Shown: piece by piece, positions 6,324-13,360 of the stretch
Layout of the letters: the number at the start of each line of letters is the position of its first letter
Numbering within the stretch: position 1 is the first letter of the stretch
Source: Gallionella sp. UBA4737
Lineage (GTDB): Bacteria > Pseudomonadota > Gammaproteobacteria > Burkholderiales > Gallionellaceae
Length of the DNA: 13,360 nt
Assembly: GCA_002403995.1 (NCBI GenBank)
Contig: DHIV01000054.1
Coordinates: 1 to 13,360 of the forward strand
Direction of reading: 5' to 3'
The notes under the pieces: generated by a model
What the model saw: the letters and a program-made list of their open reading frames with translations, nothing else
Databases searched by the model: none
Told to the model about the DNA's origin: nothing
Made by a program: the position numbers and the translations under genes

Positions 6324-6574
6324 TGTAGGAGCGGGCCCTGCGTGTGTTGTTGGGGCTTTAGCCCCTTAGTGTCAATTCCACACGCTGCTTGCAGCGTAGT
6401 GGATTGCCTGCCTTTGGTGCAACCACGGCGGTGACGATCTTGCCCAGCCACCGGCTGGTTGCAAGTCGCCTGCAAAGCTACTCCTTGCGGGTGCTGCCCG
6501 CGAAAGCGCTGTTGAAATATTACTCGCGGGTACGAAAAACTTTTGTCCGGGCACCCGCATGGCCCGCTCCTACA
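6324..6574. repeat. Composite REP-like element, copy 2 (251 bp)
   Basis: The outer ends are a perfect 14-bp inverted repeat, TGTAGGAGCGGGCC (6324-6337) and GGCCCGCTCCTACA (6561-6574). The right 51 bp (6524-6574) match copy 1 (2176-2226) with one mismatch. The middle does not match copy 1 and is dense in hairpins: GGGGC-TTTA-GCCCC (6352-6365), a long imperfect stem around CGCTGC-TT-GCAGCG (about 6373-6406), CCAGCC-ACC-GGCTGG (6444-6458) inside a TGCAACCA/TGGTTGCA pair (6418-6463), and a REP-like GCGGGTGCTGCCCGC near 6488. It fills most of the 337-bp gap 6286-6622, which holds no believable gene. The remaining parts are AT-rich flanks. The element looks like nested or chained REP units. Confidence 0.85.
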
Positions 6575-6622
6575 AAGGCTACGTCCCCTAATTTCAGATG
6601 GCTTACGGGCAAATACGAACGA

Positions 6623-7198
6623 TCAGGGTTTGGCCAGGGGTTTCAGAAAAGTCACCACATTGGATCCGGGTGCGTTCTTGCTCGCACAGCTGCCCTCGCC
6701 GACCCCGGCATCCCGCTCTGCTTCGTGCAACAGATTGATCACATCCACGTAATGTTTTTGCTTCACCATCATCAGTGCGGTCAAGCCGCCTTCGTTGCGT
6801 GCCATCACATCGGCGCCCGCTTTCAGCAACGTCTCGACCACCGCTGTTTCACCGTAGCCCGCCGCCAGCATCAGCGGGCGGATACCAAAGCCGATAGGCG
6901 CCTCGACATTCGCGCCCGCGTCGATCAGGGCTTGCGCGACATCTGCAAATCCGCGATCCTGGTCCGGGTTATATGCCGCCTTCATCAGTGCTGTCCATCC
7001 GCGCTCATCGCTTGCATTGACGTCCGCCCCGGCTTCGATCAATGCCAGGACCATGTTTAGATTGCCGGCGTGGGCAGTCAGCATCAAAAGTGTGGCGCCC
7101 TCGCTGTCGCGGAAATTGACATCAGCACCGGCGGCCAGTATCCGGCGGGTAGCATCGATATCGCCTGCCCTCACCGCTTGAATTAATTCTGCAGACAT
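6623..7198 (-). CDS. Ankyrin-repeat protein
   Basis: This 191-residue protein is built almost entirely of ankyrin repeats: about five helix-turn-helix units with the hallmark GADVN.RD..G.T.LM pattern (for example AGADVNFRDSEGATLLMLTA, AGADVNASDERGWTALMKAA and AGADVMARNEGGLTALMMVK). Ankyrin repeats bind partner proteins; no enzyme domain is visible. No signal peptide is seen, so a cytoplasmic location is likely. The non-repeat C-terminal tail contains one Cys and ends FLKPLAKP. The start at 7198 has AAGGA with good spacing. The gene follows the monoheme cytochrome gene by 27 nt and is probably in the same transcript; what it binds is unknown. Confidence 0.92.
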   Translation of the reverse strand: MSAELIQAVRAGDIDATRRILAAGADVNFRDSEGATLLMLTAHAGNLNMVLALIEAGADVNASDERGWTALMKAAYNPDQDRGFADVAQALIDAGANVEAPIGFGIRPLMLAAGYGETAVVETLLKAGADVMARNEGGLTALMMVKQKHYVDVINLLHEAERDAGVGEGSCASKNAPGSNVVTFLKPLAKP

Positions 7199-7225
7199 GA
7201 TTTTCCTTGTCGATTTGATTGGCTG

Positions 7226-7609
7226 TCAATTGTTCTTGGCGCCCTGGTCCACCCATTTCTTCAATATCTCGATCTTATCCTTGGCCAAGCCACCGCTCAT
7301 TCCAAACGGCATCTTGATGGAAGGATGGACACGCCCCTCGATCACCTGAATGATGATGCTGGTAAAGCTGTCGCCCGGCTTGATCACGGACCCGAACTTG
7401 GTGCCTTTCATCAGGCTCTGGTAGGTGCGCATATCCAATCCGCTTTTTTCGTAGCCCTTGCCACCCGGCTGGTGGCAACTCAGGCAATAGTCATGCAGGA
7501 TGGGAAAGACATTTTCCTTGTAGCTTACCTCCCCCTTGATTGGCGCTCCCAGAGCAGGGAAAGCAAGCAGCGCAAGCAAAATACTGCCCAATAAAGTGAT
7601 GTTTTTCAT
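7226..7609 (-). CDS. Periplasmic monoheme cytochrome c (PSCyt1-like)
   Basis: The 127-residue product has a signal peptide (about 1-21, cleavage likely after FPALG). It carries a single heme c site, CLSCH (C42, C45, H46), in FPILHDYCLSCHQPGG. The later SGLDMRTYQSLMKG, KPGDSFTSIIIQVIEG, KMPFGM and EILKKWVDQGA segments follow the plan of the cytochrome-C-type domain known from planctomycete proteins (PF07635-like). The Met in KMPFGM is a candidate sixth heme ligand. The start at 7609 has a full AAGGAG 6 nt upstream. It lies 65 nt downstream of petC, so it could accept electrons from the bc1 complex; that role is inferred from position only. Confidence 0.9.
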   Translation of the reverse strand: MKNITLLGSILLALLAFPALGAPIKGEVSYKENVFPILHDYCLSCHQPGGKGYEKSGLDMRTYQSLMKGTKFGSVIKPGDSFTSIIIQVIEGRVHPSIKMPFGMSGGLAKDKIEILKKWVDQGAKNN

Positions 7610-7655
7610 AAGCCGCTCCTTAAGGTTATATCTGCATGAAAAAATATTATTGTAT

Positions 7656-7671
7656 ATTCCATAAGTGGAAT
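7656..7671 (-). other. Small hairpin in the petC-cytochrome gap
   Basis: ATTCCA-TAAG-TGGAAT is a perfect 6-bp stem with a 4-nt loop starting 3 nt after the petC stop. On the minus strand an AT-rich stretch with a run of six T's follows about 12 nt later. The stem is too A/T-rich and the T-run too far for a confident terminator; it may be a weak attenuator or mRNA-end structure between petC and the cytochrome gene. Confidence 0.35.
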
Positions 7672-7674
7672 CCT

Positions 7675-8316
7675 CTATTTCAGCCTAGCCCAGATCTGAT
7701 TCTTCACGAAATAAAGCAGCAACGTCAGAATGACCAGATATCCGATCACATAATAGCCCAGCCTTTGCCGCTCCTGCTCATGCGGGTCGGCCGCCCACGA
7801 CAGAAATGAAACGATATCATGCGCCGTTTTCTTTATTTCTTCCCGCTGGGCATGGTCAGTCGTTGTACTGATTCCAAGCGGATCGGGCATCTTTGTTTCA
7901 GGGAAGATGTGGTTTTTGGTCTCCCCCTCCGGCGTGTTGTAATAGCCCAGCAGGTAGGAGTACACATAGTCCGCCCCGCCTTCGCGTGCCTTGGTCATCA
8001 GGCTCAGATCCGGCGGCACCAATCCAAATGATTGCATCGCCGCCTCGTCGGACATCAGGCTGGCAAGCGGCGCATCCATTGGTTGGTCGCCGCGCCATTC
8101 GTCGATCTTTTTCTTGTCGATGCCGAATTTGGCCAGATCGCGATACTTGATGTATTTGAGGGTGTGGCAGCTGTGACAGTTATTCATCAAGTTGTCCACG
8201 CCGCGTTCGATTGCGGCCAGACTGGTATCCACCTGAATTTCTTCAAGCTTGGCTTCTGCCGCCCAGACAGGTGAGATAGAACAGCACAACGTACATAGGA
8301 TTATGAATTTTTTCAT
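7675..8316 (-). CDS. petC: Cytochrome c1 of the bc1 complex
   Basis: Membrane-anchored c-type cytochrome that takes electrons from the Rieske protein and passes them to soluble cytochromes in the periplasm. The 213-residue product has a signal peptide (cleavage near VWAA-EA), the heme site CHSCH (residues 47-51) followed by TLKYIKYRDLAKFGI, LVPPDLSLM, the heme-ligand Met in KMPDP (M143), and one C-terminal membrane anchor (about 187-204). It is somewhat compact; the loop between the PPDLS region and KMPDP is shorter than in many betaproteobacterial homologues (from memory). The ATG overlaps the petB stop (ATGA), and AAGGAGG lies 8 nt upstream, so translation is likely coupled to petB. Confidence 0.95.
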   Translation of the reverse strand: MKKFIILCTLCCSISPVWAAEAKLEEIQVDTSLAAIERGVDNLMNNCHSCHTLKYIKYRDLAKFGIDKKKIDEWRGDQPMDAPLASLMSDEAAMQSFGLVPPDLSLMTKAREGGADYVYSYLLGYYNTPEGETKNHIFPETKMPDPLGISTTTDHAQREEIKKTAHDIVSFLSWAADPHEQERQRLGYYVIGYLVILTLLLYFVKNQIWARLK

Positions 8317-9569
8317 GCCATGTCCTCCTTGCGGCGGCGGTCTGGCAATTTGCTTTTTTCCCTGGCTTCGCTTGCGATCAATGCCTCCACTTCAGGCGGC
8401 AGCCCGCGGTTCATCAGCCATCGCTCTTCCGCTTTGGAAATGAACGGAATCAAGAGGAACGAGCCAAAATAGAAAAGTGTTGCTACCTGCCCGATCAGGA
8501 TGGTCTGGTTGGTCGGCGGGGTGTAACCGATATATCCGAGCACCAGCATGTTTAAAAGAAAAAGGTAAAACCCTATCTTGACGATAGGGCGGTTACTCGC
8601 ACCGCCGGGAATGCGGGAGCGGTCCAAAAATGGCATGAAAGCGAACATCATCACCGACAATCCCATCGCCACCACGCCGCCGACCAGGTTGGGCACCGAG
8701 CGCAAGATCGCATAGAAGGGCAGGAAATACCACTCCGGAACGATGTGGTTCGGGGTCTGCATCGGATTGGCCGGAATGTTGTTGGCGGGCTCCATCAGGT
8801 TATTCGGCAAAAAGAACACGAAGATGCAATACACGATCAGAAATATGCCCAGGCCATAAAAATCCTTGATGGTGAAATAGGGATGGAACGGGATATTGTC
8901 CTTGGCCGCCAGATCGATGCCGCTCGGATTGCTGCTCTTGACGGTATGCAGCGCGACCAGATGCACCACGACCCCTCCGATGATCAGGAACGGCAACAAA
9001 TAATGCAGCGAAAAGAAGCGCGTCAATGTCGCGTCGCCGACGGCGTAGTCGCCGCGCAACCAGATCACCACCTGATCGCCGACGAATGGCGTGGCACGGA
9101 ACAGATTGGTGATCACGGTCGCGCCCCAGAAGGACATTTGGCCCCACGGCAGCAAATAGCCCATGAAGGCAGTGGCCATCAACAACAACAGCAGTCCCTG
9201 CCCGGTCCACCACATCAGTTCGCGCGGCGCACGGTAAGAGCCGTAATAGAGCGTGCGCGCCATGTGGATATAGATCACCAGGAAGAATGCCGACGCGCCG
9301 GTAGCATGCATGAAGCGCAGCAGCCAGCCGTAATTCACATCGCGCATGATGTGCTGGATGGAGTCAAACGACAGCGTGACATCCGCCTTGTAGTGCATCG
9401 CCAGAAAGATGCCGGTGGCCACCTGCAGCACCAATACGAAGCCGGCCAGAAAACCGAAGTTCCACCAGTAACTGAGATTGCGCGGGGTCGGATAGCCGGT
9501 CAGATCATGTTTGACGAAACTGGTGAGCGGGAAACGCCGATCTATCCATTTGATGATTTTGCCTGCCAT
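8313..9569 (-). CDS. petB: Cytochrome b of the bc1 complex
   Basis: Central quinol-oxidising membrane subunit of complex III. The 418-residue protein has about eight hydrophobic segments. The two pairs of heme-b histidines are visible: H88 and H102 (RFMHATG, IYIHMAR) and H189 and H203 (FSLHYLL, VVHLVAL). The quinol-oxidation motif PEWY is intact (about 278-281). The C-terminus carries a charged cytoplasmic tail ending PDRRRKEDMA. The start at 9569 has AGGAG, and that ribosome site includes the last base of the petA stop (TAGGAG), so the three pet genes are tightly coupled. In iron- or sulfur-oxidising relatives a bc1 complex may also run in reverse to reduce quinone; nothing in the sequence decides the direction. 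Confidence 0.97.
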   Translation of the reverse strand: MAGKIIKWIDRRFPLTSFVKHDLTGYPTPRNLSYWWNFGFLAGFVLVLQVATGIFLAMHYKADVTLSFDSIQHIMRDVNYGWLLRFMHATGASAFFLVIYIHMARTLYYGSYRAPRELMWWTGQGLLLLLMATAFMGYLLPWGQMSFWGATVITNLFRATPFVGDQVVIWLRGDYAVGDATLTRFFSLHYLLPFLIIGGVVVHLVALHTVKSSNPSGIDLAAKDNIPFHPYFTIKDFYGLGIFLIVYCIFVFFLPNNLMEPANNIPANPMQTPNHIVPEWYFLPFYAILRSVPNLVGGVVAMGLSVMMFAFMPFLDRSRIPGGASNRPIVKIGFYLFLLNMLVLGYIGYTPPTNQTILIGQVATLFYFGSFLLIPFISKAEERWLMNRGLPPEVEALIASEAREKSKLPDRRRKEDMA

Positions 9570-9578
9570 GATCGTCTC

Positions 9579-10091
9579 CTATGCTTCGCCGATGATGATT
9601 TTGTCAGCAGCAATAAACTTGTATGGCGGTACCGCCAGATTATGCGGTGCGGGGCCGCGGACGACACGGCCGCTGTCGTCATACTGGCTGCCATGGCAAT
9701 GGCAGGTCCAACCCGGGCCCTCCTTGTTCGGCACACAACCCAGGTGAGTGCATATCCCGACCACGACCAGCCATTCCGGCTTTATGACCCGCTTTTGATC
9801 CGGCTCCGGTTCAAATCCGCCGTCGGAAGCCTGCATCGCCTTGATCTCTTCCTGGGTGCGATGCAAAATAAATACCGGCTTGCCCTGCCAGGCGATTGTA
9901 TGCACACCGCCTTCCGGGATACCGGACAGATCCACTTCAGTCGTGGCCTTGGCCAGCACGTCCGAGCTCGGATTCATGCTGGACACGAACGGCACCGCCG
10001 CCGCAACCATCCCTGCTCCGCCGACGACAGAGGTCACCTTGATTAAAAAATTGCGGCGATCAGAATCACCTAAAGTATCGCTTTCAGCCAT
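9579..10091 (-). CDS. petA: Rieske iron-sulfur subunit of the bc1 complex
   Basis: Carries the [2Fe-2S] cluster that moves electrons from quinol to cytochrome c1. In the 170-residue product a DRRNFL motif precedes a hydrophobic helix (about 18-35), a Tat-type signal anchor typical of Rieske proteins. Cluster ligands are in CTHLGC (114-119) and CHCHGS (130-135), followed by YDDSGRVVRGPAPHNLAVPPY. Full ligand set C114, H116, C130, H133 and disulfide C119/C132 are present. The start at 10091 has GGAG with a good spacer. The gene leads petA-petB-petC and lies 37 nt after the secreted protein of unknown function, so its promoter may be further upstream. Confidence 0.97.
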   Translation of the reverse strand: MAESDTLGDSDRRNFLIKVTSVVGGAGMVAAAVPFVSSMNPSSDVLAKATTEVDLSGIPEGGVHTIAWQGKPVFILHRTQEEIKAMQASDGGFEPEPDQKRVIKPEWLVVVGICTHLGCVPNKEGPGWTCHCHGSQYDDSGRVVRGPAPHNLAVPPYKFIAADKIIIGEA

Positions 10092-10128
10092 TACAATCTC
10101 CAGATTGATATTTATAAAATCCGTTCAG

Positions 10129-11040
10129 TTACTTCTGTACTGTCTTCTGCAGAACATCACGAATCGCATCAGGTGTCTTCATGATGTTCATGAAGCTGTT
10201 CTTGCCCATCATGCTCAAATCCGGAAAATTGATCGCAATGCGGAAACGCGCATATAGAGCATAAACCTTGTTGTCCGAAACCAGTACTTCGCAAGGCAAA
10301 TGGGCGGTCGATTTGACATCATGGAAGTCGATCTCGCTCATGATGAAACGGTCGTCCATGTATTTGCCGGCTTCGGTCGGAGCTTTCAGTGCGACCCCGA
10401 ATACAGATTCCTTTTTGCCGGGAATGTCCACGCGATAAACCTTGGTGACGCCATTCTTGTTGGCGCTCAGCTTCGCATCCACAGACTGAACAGCCTCTTC
10501 GTAACTGGCATATTCTGCCAATAAACTCGGTTCGTCGAAATATTCCATGCCGAACATATAATGGTATTTGCGCGCCTGGCTCGCGGTCATCCCTTTTTCC
10601 GAGCCGAACTCTTCCATCCTGCCCAGCGCGGTGCCCAGTTGTGCGGCAACACTGCTCAAATCGCCTTTCATGCGATACACATTCGCCATGTAGACCGGGT
10701 TGGTATAGCTCACTTGTACTTCGTTATTTGATTTTGTGATCGCGACCCGCTGGATCGCCCCGAATCCGCCATGTTCCGAACCCGCCGCATTCTTCTTCAG
10801 TTCATCGCTGGTGACGACCAGTATCTCGGCATCGGCATAAGGCGAATAATCGCCGACCACGGTGAAGCCGTTTGCCTCCAGCGCCGCTTTCGCCTGCCCG
10901 GTTTTTTCGGCTACCGTTCCCGCGCCCTTCGAACCCAGCACAAAAGGCTTGAGCAGTACATCGGCAGCCATCGCGTTGCCGATGCCCAGCAACAGCAATG
11001 CCGAAAGAAATATGTTCTTGAATGCCACTGCGTTCATCAT
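10129..11040 (-). CDS. Secreted protein of unknown function, weakly DUF302-like
   Basis: I do not firmly recognise the family. From ATG 11040 the product has 303 residues and a clear signal peptide ending NAMA-AD, so it is periplasmic. The segment AKAALEANGFTVVGDYSPYA and the following strands (EILVVTSDELKK, GAIQRVAITK, VQVSYTNPVYMANVYRM) recall DUF302-type alpha/beta domains, but the match is weak. The C-terminal part has one Cys (STAHLPCEVLV) and ends MKTPDAIRDVLQKTV. There are no heme sites. TAGGAGA is 4 nt before ATG 11040 and 7 nt before ATG 11037, so either is possible; a longer frame to 11082 overlaps cysG and lacks this site. It sits between cysG and petA with gaps of 38 and 37 nt. 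Confidence 0.82.
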   Translation of the reverse strand: MMNAVAFKNIFLSALLLLGIGNAMAADVLLKPFVLGSKGAGTVAEKTGQAKAALEANGFTVVGDYSPYADAEILVVTSDELKKNAAGSEHGGFGAIQRVAITKSNNEVQVSYTNPVYMANVYRMKGDLSSVAAQLGTALGRMEEFGSEKGMTASQARKYHYMFGMEYFDEPSLLAEYASYEEAVQSVDAKLSANKNGVTKVYRVDIPGKKESVFGVALKAPTEAGKYMDDRFIMSEIDFHDVKSTAHLPCEVLVSDNKVYALYARFRIAINFPDLSMMGKNSFMNIMKTPDAIRDVLQKTVQK

Positions 11041-11078
11041 GCGTCTCCTAACAGGTCGTTTAATTACGGATAGCCAAT

Positions 11079-12464
11079 TCATGCCTGCAATTTTTCAGGT
11101 TTGAACCAGGCCAGTTTCTCCCTCAGCGTGACCACGCCGCCGACGATGATCAGCGTCGGCGCATGCAGCTCGGCGACTTGCGGATCCTGCGGCAATGTGA
11201 CTAGCGTGCCGGTGACGACGCGCTGATTCCGCGTGGTGCCCTGCTGCACGATGGCGATCGGTGTATTGCGCGGCATACCGTGTTTGACGAGTTCGGCGCA
11301 CAAAGTGTCCAGCCCGTGCAGGCCCATGTACACCACCACGGTCTGCTTCGGTCGCGCGAGCTGCTCCCAGTCGAGATTCATCGTGCCGTTCTTCAGGTGG
11401 CCGGTCACGAAGATGCAGGATTGCGCATGGTCGCGGTGCGTCAGCGGGATACCTGCGTAGGAAGCCACGCCGGAAGCCGCAGTGATGCCGGGGACGACCT
11501 GGAACAGGATGCCCTGTTCGGCCAGCGTCTCGATCTCTTCGCCGCCGCGCCCGAAAATGAACGGGTCGCCGCCCTTGAGGCGCAGCACGCGCTTGCCTTG
11601 TTTGGCCAGCCGCACCAGCAGTTCGTTGATCTCTTCCTGCGGCAGGGTATGATCGTTGCGCTTCTTGCCGACATAGATGCGCTCTGCATCACGCCGCGCC
11701 ATTTCCAGTATCGGCTTGGAAACCAGGTTGTCATAGACCACCACATCGGCCTTCTGCATCAGGCGCAACGCGCGGAAGGTCAGCAAGTCCGGATCGCCCG
11801 GACCCGCGCCGACCAGATATACCTCGCCGCGCTGGATGTTGTCTTCGTCCTTCAGCATCTGTTGCAGCATCGTCTCCGCGCTGTTCTCATCGCCGGTCAG
11901 CACCTTTTCGGCGACCACGCCTTCGAACACGTTCTCCCAGAAAATACGGCGTTTGACCGGATTGGTGACCTGCTGCTTGACCTGTACACGAAAGCGCTCC
12001 GCGAATGCCGCAAGGCGGCTGTAGTTCTGCGGGATCATGGTCTCCAGTTTGCCGCGCATCATGCGCGTCAGCACCGGCGACGCGCCGCCGCTGGAGAACG
12101 CCACCATCAGCGGCGAACGGTCGAGGATGGCGGGCATGATGAAGCTGCACAATTCCGGATCGTCCACCACATTCACCGGAATGTTGCGCGCGCGCGCCAG
12201 TTCTGATACTTGTTGATTGACGCTGCGATCATCGGTCGCAGCGATCACCAGTGTCACGCCGTCCATATGCTTGGACTCAAAACGTGCATTGATGGCCTCG
12301 ATTCGTTGCTGATTGGCCAGCACGGGCTCGATCTGCGGCGCGACCACGCGCACTTTCGCCCCGGCTTCCAGCAGCACGCCCGCCTTGCGTTTGGCGACCT
12401 CGCCGCCGCCGACCACCAGGCACAGCTTGTTCCTGACATCGGCAAAGATCGGCAAGTAGTTCAT
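11079..12464 (-). CDS. cysG: Siroheme synthase CysG (precorrin-2 dehydrogenase/ferrochelatase + uroporphyrinogen-III methyltransferase)
   Basis: A fused cytoplasmic enzyme that makes siroheme, the cofactor of sulfite and nitrite reductases, from uroporphyrinogen III. It is 461 residues, the normal length. N-terminal half: Rossmann LVVGGGEVAKRKAGVLLEAGA, VNVVDDPELCSF with the catalytic Asp region (101-102), and SSGGASPVLTR with the serine-loop region (about 124-131). C-terminal SUMT half from about 216: YLVGAGPGDPDLLTFRAL, RLKGGDPFIFGRGGEE and VPGITAASGVASYAGIPLTH. Both halves look complete. The ATG at 12464 shares a base with the TAA of the upstream DUF4202 gene (TAATG), which implies coupled translation. 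Its precorrin-2 could also feed cobalamin synthesis, in keeping with cbiA upstream. Confidence 0.97.
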   Translation of the reverse strand: MNYLPIFADVRNKLCLVVGGGEVAKRKAGVLLEAGAKVRVVAPQIEPVLANQQRIEAINARFESKHMDGVTLVIAATDDRSVNQQVSELARARNIPVNVVDDPELCSFIMPAILDRSPLMVAFSSGGASPVLTRMMRGKLETMIPQNYSRLAAFAERFRVQVKQQVTNPVKRRIFWENVFEGVVAEKVLTGDENSAETMLQQMLKDEDNIQRGEVYLVGAGPGDPDLLTFRALRLMQKADVVVYDNLVSKPILEMARRDAERIYVGKKRNDHTLPQEEINELLVRLAKQGKRVLRLKGGDPFIFGRGGEEIETLAEQGILFQVVPGITAASGVASYAGIPLTHRDHAQSCIFVTGHLKNGTMNLDWEQLARPKQTVVVYMGLHGLDTLCAELVKHGMPRNTPIAIVQQGTTRNQRVVTGTLVTLPQDPQVAELHAPTLIIVGGVVTLREKLAWFKPEKLQA

Positions 12465-13066
12465 TATTCTTTCACCGCTTTCAGGATCAGCGGCACCAGC
12501 GCTTCCGGCAGCTTGATCTTTCCGGAAAGCGCAAATTCATGCGCGCGCTTCGACATCTTCTCCCAGGTCTTGCGGATGATCGGTATCCACTTTGCCTCAT
12601 CATATTCCGGGTGCTGCGCAACGAATCCGGTCATGTAATGTTCGAGGAATACCAGGTCCACCACATCTTCCATCAACTGTGTCTCTGCGTTGACCTTGAT
12701 CCCCTTCTTGCTGACAATGGGCTTGACGCGGGAGATCATCGCGTCGTCATAGCCCGCCATTTGCATGAGGCTCCCGGCAGTTTCCGCGTGGAACTTGTAC
12801 AGTCCGGTGCGCCATTGCAGATAGCCTTGCTTGTCCATCGGATAGTTGCTGCGCGGCACCTTCCAGCGCTGGATGTGCTGGGCGCGTACCGCGAGTTTAA
12901 CCGCCTCCGTAGCCTCGGGGGCATAGCGTTGCTGCATTTCGCTCATGCGCTGCGCGTAGAGCAACTCCTTGGGATATTCCTTGCCATCTGCCATCTCCTT
13001 GTTCGGGTCTTCCGCGTTGGCCTGGTCAAAGGCGGCGATGGCGGCTTGATAACGTTCATTTGTCAT
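12464..13066 (-). CDS. DUF4202 family protein
   Basis: From ATG 13066 this soluble protein has 200 residues with the DUF4202 pattern: RYQAAIAAFDQANAEDPN, GKEYPKELLYAQRMSEM, RAQHIQRWKVPRSNYPMDKQ, GYLQWRTGLYKFHAETAG, EDVVDLVFLEHYMTGF and IIRKTWEKMSKRAHEFAL. The invariant-looking His and Asp/Glu residues (QHIQRW, FHAE, LEHY) resemble a metal-binding helical protein of HD type, but the function is unknown. The start at 13066 is 13 nt after the cbiA stop and fits the family N-terminus. An earlier ATG (13123) would overlap cbiA by 44 nt. The stop overlaps the cysG start, so a role in siroheme or cobalamin metabolism is inferred. Confidence 0.88.
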   Translation of the reverse strand: MTNERYQAAIAAFDQANAEDPNKEMADGKEYPKELLYAQRMSEMQQRYAPEATEAVKLAVRAQHIQRWKVPRSNYPMDKQGYLQWRTGLYKFHAETAGSLMQMAGYDDAMISRVKPIVSKKGIKVNAETQLMEDVVDLVFLEHYMTGFVAQHPEYDEAKWIPIIRKTWEKMSKRAHEFALSGKIKLPEALVPLILKAVKE

Positions 13067-13079
13067 ATCGTTTTCTGGG

Positions 13080-13360
13080 TCATATCGCTTGCTGGCTGGA
13101 ATGGATAGCTTCGAAATTTTCATGTTGTTCCAATCGCCGCTGGATGAATGCGACGAAGCGGGTTGCCCAGTAGCAACTGCCGATGGTGCGCAAATGGGTG
13201 TAGGAAGCCAGCAGGTTGTGCAGGATCAAGCCGTCCCGCTCTCCGTCTATACCGAATCCACGTTCCACATGGTAAGCGTAGCGGCTGTCCGGCGGAAGAT
13301 TCTCCAGACTGGAATAGTGAAATTCATGCGCGAAGATTAAAGGTTGATTTTCACGTTCGC
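13080..13360 (-). CDS. cbiA: Cobyrinate a,c-diamide synthase, C-terminal end (5' part outside window)
   Basis: Cobyrinic acid a,c-diamide synthase (CbiA/CobB) amidates the corrin ring with glutamine during cobalamin synthesis. Only the last 93 residues are present and the frame is open to the window edge. PLIFAHEFHYSSLEN carries the conserved His of the glutamine amidotransferase domain. It is followed by AYHVERGFGIDGERDGLILH and NLLASYTHLRTIGS, which match the typical end of the family (rG.GidG..dGl...NlLASY.Hl). The tail after FVAFIQRRLEQ is unlike anything I recall. The gene is directly upstream of the DUF4202 gene and cysG, which fits a tetrapyrrole gene group. Whether the substrate is cobyrinate or hydrogenobyrinate cannot be told from this part. 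Confidence 0.87.
   Translation of the reverse strand, partial: ERENQPLIFAHEFHYSSLENLPPDSRYAYHVERGFGIDGERDGLILHNLLASYTHLRTIGSCYWATRFVAFIQRRLEQHENFEAIHSSQQAI

Noticed and set aside
6372..6560. 62-residue open frame on the minus strand in the composite REP element
   Set aside because: It lies wholly inside hairpin-rich repeat DNA, has no ribosome site or recognisable domain, and is best seen as a chance frame of the repeat.
8745..10046. 433-codon plus-strand open frame opposite petA/petB
   Set aside because: It is the antisense shadow of two certain genes; its translation is rich in His, Arg, Gln and Asp and shows no domain.
11280..12206. 308-codon plus-strand open frame opposite cysG
   Set aside because: Antisense shadow of a complete, well-conserved gene with low-complexity composition.
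13067..13123. Earlier ATG for the DUF4202 protein
   Set aside because: It would overlap cbiA by 44 nt and adds residues not expected for the family, although a GGA lies upstream of it, so it is not fully excluded.

Overview
The window looks like a chromosomal segment of a betaproteobacterium. The proteins resemble those of Nitrosomonadales-type chemolithotrophs such as the Gallionellaceae/Sulfuricellaceae group, but that taxonomic placement is an inference from protein style and gene content, not a database result. Coding density is high and most genes are GC-rich. Genes on the two strands converge near position 3930.

Plus strand, 1-3901. The end of gspE and a complete gspF encode the ATPase and the inner-membrane platform of a type II secretion system. 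They are followed by gspC, a short inner-membrane HR-domain protein without a PDZ domain. The gspE/gspF gap holds 9-bp tandem CACGAAA repeats in inverted arms. The gspF/gspC gap holds an 86-bp REP/BIME-like inverted repeat. After gspC the secretion genes stop. A visibly AT-richer gene follows that encodes a CoiA-like (PD-(D/E)XK-type) nuclease with cysteine pairs, and it ends on a strong bidirectional terminator. This is the clearest sign of transfer in the window.

Minus strand, 3974-6285. Mrp/ApbC (Fe-S scaffold P-loop ATPase) lies downstream of a DUF971 protein. Plant HCF101 carries these two domains in one protein. Upstream are two small conserved-looking genes of unknown role, one of them cysteine-rich. 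They are separated by a 13-bp tandem repeat that covers the stop of one gene and the start region of the next. Further upstream a 337-bp gap is mostly filled by a 251-bp composite REP element that shares 50 of 51 bases with the end of the 86-bp copy.

Minus strand, 6623-13360. A tightly spaced run reads, in transcription order: cbiA (3' end), a DUF4202 protein, cysG (siroheme synthase), a secreted protein of unknown function, petA-petB-petC (Rieske protein, cytochrome b and cytochrome c1 of the bc1 complex), a monoheme periplasmic cytochrome c and an ankyrin-repeat protein. Gaps are 65 nt or less, and petB/petC (ATGA) and DUF4202/cysG (TAATG) overlap. The block therefore joins tetrapyrrole synthesis (siroheme, cobalamin) to membrane electron transfer and may be one or a few overlapping transcription units. 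I saw no tRNA, rRNA, CRISPR array, phage or transposase gene.
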